Positions 1-4,913 of a stretch of 8,247 nucleotides of DNA are shown here, in pieces. The number at the start of each line of letters is the position of its first letter. Position 1 is the stretch's first letter. The stretch is from Methanobacterium sp. GTDB lineage: Archaea; Methanobacteriota; Methanobacteria; Methanobacteriales; Methanobacteriaceae. The notes under the pieces were generated by a model. The model saw only the letters and a list, made by a program, of their open reading frames with translations. It searched no databases and was not told the DNA's origin. Position numbers and translations under genes: made by a program. Location: contig PMNN01000172.1 in assembly GCA_003161815.1 (NCBI GenBank), positions 1 to 8,247 of the forward strand. The letters are read 5' to 3'.

Positions 1-2
1 CA

Positions 3-89
3 TTAGATATTCAAAATGATTGTGTAGATGCAAGATTTAATCTTCATCATATATATCCTTTCTGGTTAGATAAATTTACATTATCCTAA
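3..89 (+). CDS. Possible 3' end of a rightward gene (partial)
   Basis: Frame 3 is open from the window edge for 28 codons and ends in TAA at 87-89; the other two rightward frames hit stops within the first 20 bases. The readable tail ends in HHIYPFWLDKFTLS, an aromatic-rich composition that looks more like protein than random AT-rich translation. No family can be named from so short a piece. If real, the gene converges on the leftward AdkA-like gene whose stop lies at 125-127, leaving about 35 bases between the two stops. An open stretch of 28 codons can also occur by chance, so this is a weak call. Confidence 0.35.
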   Translation, partial: LDIQNDCVDARFNLHHIYPFWLDKFTLS

Positions 90-124
90 ATGTGCTTCAA
101 ATTTACCTAATAAGATAACTTATA
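90..124. other. Convergent intergenic spacer
   Basis: These 35 bases separate the possible rightward gene end from the AdkA-like stop codon. The only structure seen is a 6-base inverted repeat, AGATAA at 113-118 and TTATCT at 129-134, whose right arm reaches into the last AdkA-like codons. It is all AT-rich, has a 10-base loop and no T-tract after it, so it is not convincing as a terminator on either strand. Confidence 0.3.
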
Positions 125-673
125 TTATTTATCTAAAACTTCCTTTAATTGTTTCAATGAATAATCAAAGTTATTATTATCTAATATCAGTAAATTACAT
201 CCAAGAATCACAGAACAAACAGCCATTGAAACTCTAAGTATATTATTATGCTGAGAAAACGTCTTAAAATTCTCTATAATTCTCTGCTTCTTCAGAATAT
301 CTAACTGCCTTCTCATTAAAATATTTTCATAGGATGATTCTACTATCACTATAATATCAGGCTTCAGAATCTCGATAGGCAGTGATAATATATACCCTGA
401 TTCAGAATGATCTACTCCATGAAGATCCACCAGCACATTACACTTATCTTTAATTTTTAAAGCTGCTGCTCTCCAGATTTCATGTTGAATATTAATATCT
501 AATTTAAAGAGTTCGGGTAAACTATGGGCAAGATCTCTTTCACATGCTAATTGAAGCATTAACTCCCCATAGTTTACATAATTGTATCCCAGGGACTCTG
601 ATGCTCGCCTGCATAAAGATGTTTTACCGACCCCCGGAACACCCACCACTGCGGCAAGGTTCCAGTGAACCAT
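125..673 (-). CDS. AdkA-like (archaeal adenylate kinase family) P-loop kinase
   Basis: The 182-residue protein matches the length and layout of archaeal adenylate kinase AdkA, which interconverts AMP, ATP and ADP in the cytoplasm. The P-loop GVPGVGKT is at residues 11-18. The family's FG(E/T)xM region is seen as NYGELM (34-39), the VDLHG strand is at 82-86, PDIIVIVES at 105-113, and ILMRR at 118-122. The lid region is poorly conserved: the family's charged RxRD stretch and EHQxxNR helix appear here as LKKQR (127-131) and QHNNILR (141-147). It may therefore be a paralogue with altered activity or substrate, not the housekeeping AdkA, which usually sits beside secY. The start is supported by GGTGA (684-688) 10 bases upstream, inside the end of the DUF59 gene. 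Only 2 bases separate the two genes, which suggests translational coupling. Confidence 0.8.
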   Translation of the reverse strand: MVHWNLAAVVGVPGVGKTSLCRRASESLGYNYVNYGELMLQLACERDLAHSLPELFKLDINIQHEIWRAAALKIKDKCNVLVDLHGVDHSESGYILSLPIEILKPDIIVIVESSYENILMRRQLDILKKQRIIENFKTFSQHNNILRVSMAVCSVILGCNLLILDNNNFDYSLKQLKEVLDK

Positions 674-675
674 TT

Positions 676-966
676 TTACTTATTCACCATTTCACAGATG
701 GCATCAGCCATCATATGACCTTCAACTATAATCTCTGCCTTATCTATTTCATCGAGGCTCTCAGCTGCTAATCTAGCTTGCATGGCGATATTGGCTGCAC
801 TCATACATCCAGGATTAGTGGGTTTTATGGTGATTTTAGCAGTTTTTTCTTCTTCGTTGACTTCAATGTCTCCAACTATTCCCATCTCCACAATACTAAT
901 ACCCATGTGTGGATCAGGAACTTTAGCTAATGTTTCTCGTATCTTTTCAACTAATTCTTCTGTCAT
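676..966 (-). CDS. MIP18/DUF59-family Fe-S cluster assembly protein
   Basis: This 96-residue cytosolic protein belongs to the DUF59 (MIP18, SufT/PaaD-like) family, whose members help assemble or deliver iron-sulfur clusters. The family's DPE-type loop appears as DPHMGISIVEMGIV (18-31). The conserved cysteine is C54 in PTNPGC (49-54), followed by the usual amphipathic helix. The C-terminal segment VEGHMMADAICEM resembles methanogen members of the family. A GAGTGAT Shine-Dalgarno-like site (972-978) stands 5 bases before the ATG. It is the first gene of a two-gene unit with the AdkA-like kinase. The pairing is unexplained; the window does hold predicted metal-centre clients (a rubredoxin fusion and an Fe-S glutamate synthase protein), but a direct link is inference. 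Confidence 0.85.
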   Translation of the reverse strand: MTEELVEKIRETLAKVPDPHMGISIVEMGIVGDIEVNEEEKTAKITIKPTNPGCMSAANIAMQARLAAESLDEIDKAEIIVEGHMMADAICEMVNK

Positions 967-1031
967 GTTTCATCACTCGAAAATTGATTTAAAAATTCAA
1001 AATTAACATTACAATATTTACAGTTAAATAA

Positions 1032-1041
1032 GAATATATTC
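1032..1041 (-). promoter_or_regulatory. Candidate TATA box for the DUF59/adk-like unit
   Basis: The palindrome GAATATATTC lies in the 112-base spacer between the ArcS-like stop and the DUF59 start. On the leftward strand it is preceded by AAAA, as for a BRE/TATA pair. It would place transcription start near 1010, giving a leader of roughly 45 bases. The whole spacer is AT-rich, with a second A/T repeat at about 1050-1075, so the choice is uncertain. Confidence 0.3.
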
Positions 1042-1078
1042 TTTTATTCCTAATATTTATATTTATATTTAAATTTAA

Positions 1079-1993
1079 TTATTTTAATCTATGCCTTATC
1101 CTCACTGCAACTCCTTTAACTGCTTTTTTCATCTCCTCACCAGATAAAACAGCTTTACCTACAGCCACCACTTGATCATCCTTTAAAATTACCACTTCGT
1201 CACGGGGAATAATAGTAAAGTCAGCATCAACCACTCCCGGAGCAAAAATAGTATTAGTTTTCAGGTCAAAGTCAATATTAATTAAGTTTTTACCTATACT
1301 TTCCTTTATGATGCATCCGCCTTTAAGATTAAGAGAATATAAACCGGTTTCATAATGAAAAGTTGCTATTTGTTCTCCATCTTGGATTATACGTTTGCTG
1401 AATCTGCCCATTACTCTTGATCCATCAGGTATTAAAGCAGCTGCATCTTTAGTGTTAAACTGGTAAATTGCGATAGAACGCAGTTTATTCAAATTTTTAT
1501 TTTTATCTCTGATTTTATCATAATTCTTCAATTCATTTTTAAGATTTTCCATAGATTCACTTGAAGTGGGTCTGCCATCTTTACAAGTGTAAATAGCATC
1601 ATCTAAATATTCTTCACATACCTTCCGGTAACCACCAGCTACATGGGCTATTACTTGTTTACCATTCACATATTCAGTTAAACATTTACCCGTGACATCT
1701 ATTTCCTCCTGGGACCAATCTCCTACGGTGGAGACATCATAAGATTGTATAGGATAAGTTTGCTCCATTTCCCTGGGACATACTCCAAAAGGAGAGGTTA
1801 AAATAACCTCCTGAAAATTTTTAGTAGCCCTCATAAATATTCGATGTGATTTAGATTGGGAATAAGGTTTCCTCATGCTGCAAGGTAAAACAATCACTAC
1901 ATTACCCTGAGGTTTCATATGACCCATTCTATCCCTCCATCTTCGAACTTCTGGTCTGTTGAGGGATTCTTCAATAGTGCACTGGATCTTCAT
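1079..1993 (-). CDS. ArcS-like archaeosine synthase, short form with PUA domain
   Basis: The 304-residue protein carries the archaeosine-synthase signature PCx3KPYx2Sx2H exactly, as PCSMRKPYSQSKSH (37-50). Further ArcS/DUF5591-type elements follow: SPFGVCPREME (67-77) and a conserved AHVAGGYRK (116-123 and on). Residues from about 240 to 304 form a PUA RNA-binding domain (APGVVDADFTI, PRDEVVIL, VVAVGKAVLSGEEM, KGVAVRIRHR). ArcS adds lysine to preQ0 at position 15 of archaeal tRNA, a step toward archaeosine. Full-length ArcS begins with a tRNA-guanine-transglycosylase-like domain, absent here, so this is either the C-terminal half of a split ArcS or a short relative. The start is preceded by a strong SD, and the reading frame is intact, so this is not a recent truncation. 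Role in tRNA modification is well supported; the exact reaction alone or with a partner is inferred. Confidence 0.85.
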   Translation of the reverse strand: MKIQCTIEESLNRPEVRRWRDRMGHMKPQGNVVIVLPCSMRKPYSQSKSHRIFMRATKNFQEVILTSPFGVCPREMEQTYPIQSYDVSTVGDWSQEEIDVTGKCLTEYVNGKQVIAHVAGGYRKVCEEYLDDAIYTCKDGRPTSSESMENLKNELKNYDKIRDKNKNLNKLRSIAIYQFNTKDAAALIPDGSRVMGRFSKRIIQDGEQIATFHYETGLYSLNLKGGCIIKESIGKNLINIDFDLKTNTIFAPGVVDADFTIIPRDEVVILKDDQVVAVGKAVLSGEEMKKAVKGVAVRIRHRLK

Positions 1994-2004
1994 GAATACA
2001 TAGT

Positions 2005-2018
2005 CCTCCCAAAAAAAA
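2005..2018 (-). promoter_or_regulatory. SD site and preceding T8 tract of the ArcS-like gene
   Basis: On the leftward strand eight T residues (2011-2018) run directly into GGGAGG (2005-2010). The SD ends 11 bases before the annotated ATG, which is rather long. A second, out-of-frame ATG at 2001-1999 is only 3 bases from the SD and opens a three-codon frame (Met-Tyr-Ser) whose TGA overlaps the real ATG. The T8 tract may also end transcripts coming from the upstream kinase gene. Confidence 0.45.
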
Positions 2019-2069
2019 TTTAATTAAATTGCAAATAAGGGAAAGATAATTAATGTTAATTTACATGAA

Positions 2070-2094
2070 ATATATTTTTTTCATATATTTTTTT
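2070..2094. repeat. Tandem 12-base direct repeat over the kinase stop codon
   Basis: ATATATTTTTTT occurs perfectly at 2070-2081 and again at 2083-2094, separated by one C. The repeat spans the last codons and TGA of the histidine kinase gene. Read leftward, each copy is AAAAAAATATAT, which resembles an archaeal BRE/TATA element, so one or both copies could drive the ArcS-like gene about 80 bases downstream. It could also be simple AT-rich slippage. Confidence 0.5.
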
Positions 2095-3190
2095 GATTTA
2101 ATTCTATCATTTTAGGTATGGTGAAGCAGAATTTTGAACCTGTATCCAGTTCTGATTCAACCCAGATCTCTCCTCTATGCCTTTCAACTATTTTTTGACA
2201 TACAGATAATCCTATACCCGTACCGGGATATTTTTCCTTTTCATGTAGTCTCTGGAATATTTTGAATATTAAATCTTTATGTTTTGAGTCTATTCCAATT
2301 CCATTATCTATTACCTGAAAGATCCATTCATCATCATTATCTTCAACTTTAACATGAATTTCAGGTGTATCTTCTCTCCTAAATTTAATAGCGTTACCTA
2401 TAAGATTTTGGAATAGCTGAGTAAATTGAGATGGATCTATCATTATAGTGGGGAGAGAATCATAAGTTATCCTTGCATTAGTTTCATCTATTGATACTGT
2501 TAAATTTAAAATACTTTTATCCAGAACAGTCTCCAGGTTGACCAATTCAAATTCTCCACTTTTACTGGTAATCCTTGAGTAAGTTAATAGATCGGATATT
2601 AACTTTTGCATACGTTCAGCACCATCAACAGCGTAATAAATAAATTCATCAGCATCCTGGTCAAGTTTACCTTTATAACGCTTTTCTAAAAGTTTCATGA
2701 AACTGGTAACCATCCTTAATGGTTCCTGTAGATCATGTGATGCTATATAAGCAAACTGTTCTAATTCTTTATTTGAACGTTTTAATTCTTCAAGGAGATT
2801 TTCTTTGGCATCTAGGGCAATTTTTAATTGATCCTCCATTTCTCTGCGCTTAGTAATATTGCGGGCTACATGGACACTGCCTATAACCTTTCCTTTTTCA
2901 TCGTAGATTGGCGATGCAGTAACAATGAAATAACCTCCCAAATTTTCCTCAAGAACCTCAGAAGTATGCTCTTTACCGTCTTTTAATAGTTTTGAATGTG
3001 GACAGAAGTCCGGAGGACAAGTGTCTCCATGTACGGCTGCAAAACATTGAAGACCAATACATGATTCAGATGAAACACCCAATGTATCAGCCATGGCTAG
3101 GTTAACTCGGATTACTCTATGTTCCTCGTCCAATATGGCTATAAGATCAGGGATAGCATCGAAGGTAAGTTCCCATTCTTCCCTAATCAT
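2081..3190 (-). CDS. PAS-domain sensor histidine kinase (soluble, orphan)
   Basis: The 369-residue protein has an N-terminal PAS domain (about 5-115), a coiled-coil linker (about 115-147), a HisKA dimerisation domain and an HATPase_c domain. The phosphoacceptor is H152 in SHDLQEPLR. ATP-binding boxes are NLIGNAIKF (262-270), VIDNGIGI (293-300), IFQRLH (311-316) and GTGIGLSV (323-330). No membrane segment or signal peptide is seen, so it should sense something in the cytoplasm. The PAS domain contains four cysteines (C44, C49, C58, C63) in a CPPDFCP context typical of a PAS subgroup common in methanogens; a metal, redox or cofactor role is possible but not shown. No response regulator is encoded nearby. 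The ATG is the only usable start before an in-frame stop at 3248-3250; no clear SD precedes it. Confidence 0.93.
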   Translation of the reverse strand: MIREEWELTFDAIPDLIAILDEEHRVIRVNLAMADTLGVSSESCIGLQCFAAVHGDTCPPDFCPHSKLLKDGKEHTSEVLEENLGGYFIVTASPIYDEKGKVIGSVHVARNITKRREMEDQLKIALDAKENLLEELKRSNKELEQFAYIASHDLQEPLRMVTSFMKLLEKRYKGKLDQDADEFIYYAVDGAERMQKLISDLLTYSRITSKSGEFELVNLETVLDKSILNLTVSIDETNARITYDSLPTIMIDPSQFTQLFQNLIGNAIKFRREDTPEIHVKVEDNDDEWIFQVIDNGIGIDSKHKDLIFKIFQRLHEKEKYPGTGIGLSVCQKIVERHRGEIWVESELDTGSKFCFTIPKMIELNQKNI

Positions 3191-3333
3191 TATAAAAGGA
3201 TTTTTTATCTCTCTTTCATCTTGTAGATTGTTGGATATAATAAAACATCATCCCCCTAAAAAATCTAAATTTTATAAAAATTAATGTTAATTGTAAATTT
3301 AGAATATTTTTAATTTCATTAAAAAACCATTAC
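3191..3333 (-). promoter_or_regulatory. Kinase leader region with candidate TATA boxes
   Basis: This 143-base AT-rich spacer lies between the GltS-like stop and the kinase start. On the leftward strand TTATTATATCC (3233-3243) is the better TATA candidate, giving a leader of about 20 bases. A second, TTTTTATAAAATT, falls in the inverted repeat AATTTT-ATA-AAAATT at 3268-3282. An isolated C-run (GGGGG leftward, 3252-3256) just before two ATG codons opens only an 11-codon frame and is probably not a gene. Confidence 0.3.
3321..3326 (-). terminator. Candidate T-tract terminator after the GltS-like gene
   Basis: Six consecutive T residues on the leftward strand begin 8 bases after the GltS-like TAA. 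Archaeal transcription commonly stops at T-rich tracts without a hairpin, and no strong hairpin is present here. It fits an end for the TPP-enzyme/GltS-like unit, but short T-runs are frequent in sequence this AT-rich. Confidence 0.3.
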
Positions 3334-4839
3334 TTATTCTTTTAAATATTCACCATTCAACCATCTAATTCCACATATACTGGATAAATCCCTGTTTATA
3401 GAGACTAAATCATTTTTATCAAGTTTATGAACATCATCTTTACCTACAATACGAGTTAAATTAACCACTTCTTCAGTTGATAATTCTATAAAATTTGTGA
3501 GCTTTTTAATTCCCTCTTTAATATCTAATTGTTTCATAAGCTGAGGATTTTGAGTAGTGACTCCAGTGGGACATAATCCAGTATAACAGATCCGATATTG
3601 TTGACAGTTAATGGCTATAAGGGCGGCTGTACCAATATAAACTGCATCAGCTCCTAACGCCAAGCATTTAGCAAAATCAGCTGAACGACGCAATCCACCA
3701 GATGCTATCAATGATATTTTATCTTTAACTCCCAATTTATTTAAGGTATCGTGAGCTTGTGGAAGTGCCGCGAATATGGGAATCCCTACATTATCACGGA
3801 CGTAAAGGTCTGTAGCTCCCGTACCCCCACCAAAACCATCTAAAGCAATATAATCAACATTTGCATCAGTTAACGCCTTAACATCCGCCTTAACATCGCC
3901 ACATCCTATTTTAGCACCGATTGGTGCACCATTAGTAATCTCACGTAAATATGAAACTTTATCTTTAATATTCTGCTGACTAGTCATATCATAATGATGA
4001 GCAGGAGAATAAGCAGCTTCACCAGACTCTAAACCCCTAATACGAGCTACTTCAGATGTCATTTTCTCTGATGGGAGATAACTACCTTTACCGGGATATG
4101 CTCCCTGTCCGAACCTAATCTCAACTGCAGCGGCTGATTTAAGAATCTGTTCATCAACCCCGAATCTTCCCGTAGAGTATTGCACTATCCTGTAATCTAA
4201 TCCGCTAATTTTTTCTTCCGGGGTTAATCCTCCTTCACCCGAATTGAATCCTATCTTAAGCTTTGAAGCTGTCTTAGCTATGACTAATTTAACATTCTTG
4301 GAAACTGCTCCAAAACTTAAACCTGAAATAATTAGGGGTGATGACAACTTTAATGGTTTATTAGAGTTAGGGCCTAAATTTACAGCAGTATTTACCGGTT
4401 CTTCTTGATTTAAAGGGATTTTATTGACTTGTGCAGGTATAAATTGGATGTCATCTAGGGAGAATGGTAGTTTTTTTAATGAACCCATAGAAACTATCAA
4501 ACTTTTATTGTTAATACTCTCCTCTCTAATGTCCACTACATTTTGGTAGAAGGCTGAATCTTCTACAGATTTTCTTTTACGCATAAAAGTGTTACTTTCA
4601 CCTGTTTCTACTTGGTTACAGTAATATAATCCTTTTAATTCATTTTCAAAAAATATGGGACAAGTATTACAGAGACATCCTTGAGCTTCTATATCACATT
4701 TACTGGCATCTGTCCCGCAAAAAAGAATTTCATCATCATAGTTGTAGGGATAACTAGGACAACTGGAACAATGACATTTCTCTCTATTCTCTTGAGTATC
4801 AGGTATTTTAGTTCTTATACTAACTGGTTCTACTACCAT
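3334..4839 (-). CDS. Glutamate synthase-type FMN/[3Fe-4S] protein with N-terminal DUF2769-like domain
   Basis: The 501-residue protein carries the FMN-binding synthase domain of glutamate synthase. Typical motifs are SGLSFGAVS (172-180), GEGG (201-204), GQGAYPGKG (244-252), LDGFGGGTGA (333-342), SGGLRR (380-385) and GADAVYIGTA (396-405). A [3Fe-4S] ligand set follows at C412, C418 and C423. There is no glutaminase domain, as in archaeal split glutamate synthases. Those proteins (for example the Methanocaldococcus type) usually start with a ferredoxin-like 2x[4Fe-4S] module; here residues 22-74 hold nine cysteines (C22, C24, C27, C41, C48, C55, C57, C60, C74) in a DUF2769-like pattern. Glutamate formation is possible, but no glutaminase or NADPH subunit gene is nearby, so another redox role is open. 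GAGG (4851-4854) supports the start. It lies 74 bases after the TPP-enzyme gene, probably in one operon. Confidence 0.88.
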   Translation of the reverse strand: MVVEPVSIRTKIPDTQENREKCHCSSCPSYPYNYDDEILFCGTDASKCDIEAQGCLCNTCPIFFENELKGLYYCNQVETGESNTFMRKRKSVEDSAFYQNVVDIREESINNKSLIVSMGSLKKLPFSLDDIQFIPAQVNKIPLNQEEPVNTAVNLGPNSNKPLKLSSPLIISGLSFGAVSKNVKLVIAKTASKLKIGFNSGEGGLTPEEKISGLDYRIVQYSTGRFGVDEQILKSAAAVEIRFGQGAYPGKGSYLPSEKMTSEVARIRGLESGEAAYSPAHHYDMTSQQNIKDKVSYLREITNGAPIGAKIGCGDVKADVKALTDANVDYIALDGFGGGTGATDLYVRDNVGIPIFAALPQAHDTLNKLGVKDKISLIASGGLRRSADFAKCLALGADAVYIGTAALIAINCQQYRICYTGLCPTGVTTQNPQLMKQLDIKEGIKKLTNFIELSTEEVVNLTRIVGKDDVHKLDKNDLVSINRDLSSICGIRWLNGEYLKE

Positions 4840-4913
4840 GACTTTTGATTCCTCATAAAATTTTTTAATATTGTTTTTTCTTTAGTAATGAATTAAGAAT
4901 TTAAACATTTTTT
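4840..4913. other. Spacer inside the TPP enzyme-GltS-like unit
   Basis: This 74-base spacer is A-rich on the transcribed sense (leftward) strand and has no T-tract, so no terminator is visible. The SD GAGGAATC of the GltS-like gene lies at its left end. A near-palindromic TTAAAAAATTTTA sits just upstream of that SD and could be a weak TATA-like element, but co-transcription with the upstream gene seems more likely. Confidence 0.4.

Noticed and set aside
544..1006. Two rightward frames opposite the AdkA-like and DUF59 genes
   Set aside because: Both are antisense to conserved coding sequence and show no recognisable protein features.
3216..3251. 11-codon leftward frame after a GGGGG run in the kinase leader
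   Set aside because: The G-run touches the ATG, leaving no SD spacing, and the peptide is too short to support.
3268..3282. AT-only inverted repeat AATTTT-ATA-AAAATT as a terminator hairpin
   Set aside because: A 6-base AT-only stem with a 3-base loop would be unstable, and it overlaps a plausible TATA element.
3093..3284. 63-codon rightward frame over the kinase start
   Set aside because: Mostly antisense to the PAS domain, with no SD and no conserved motif.
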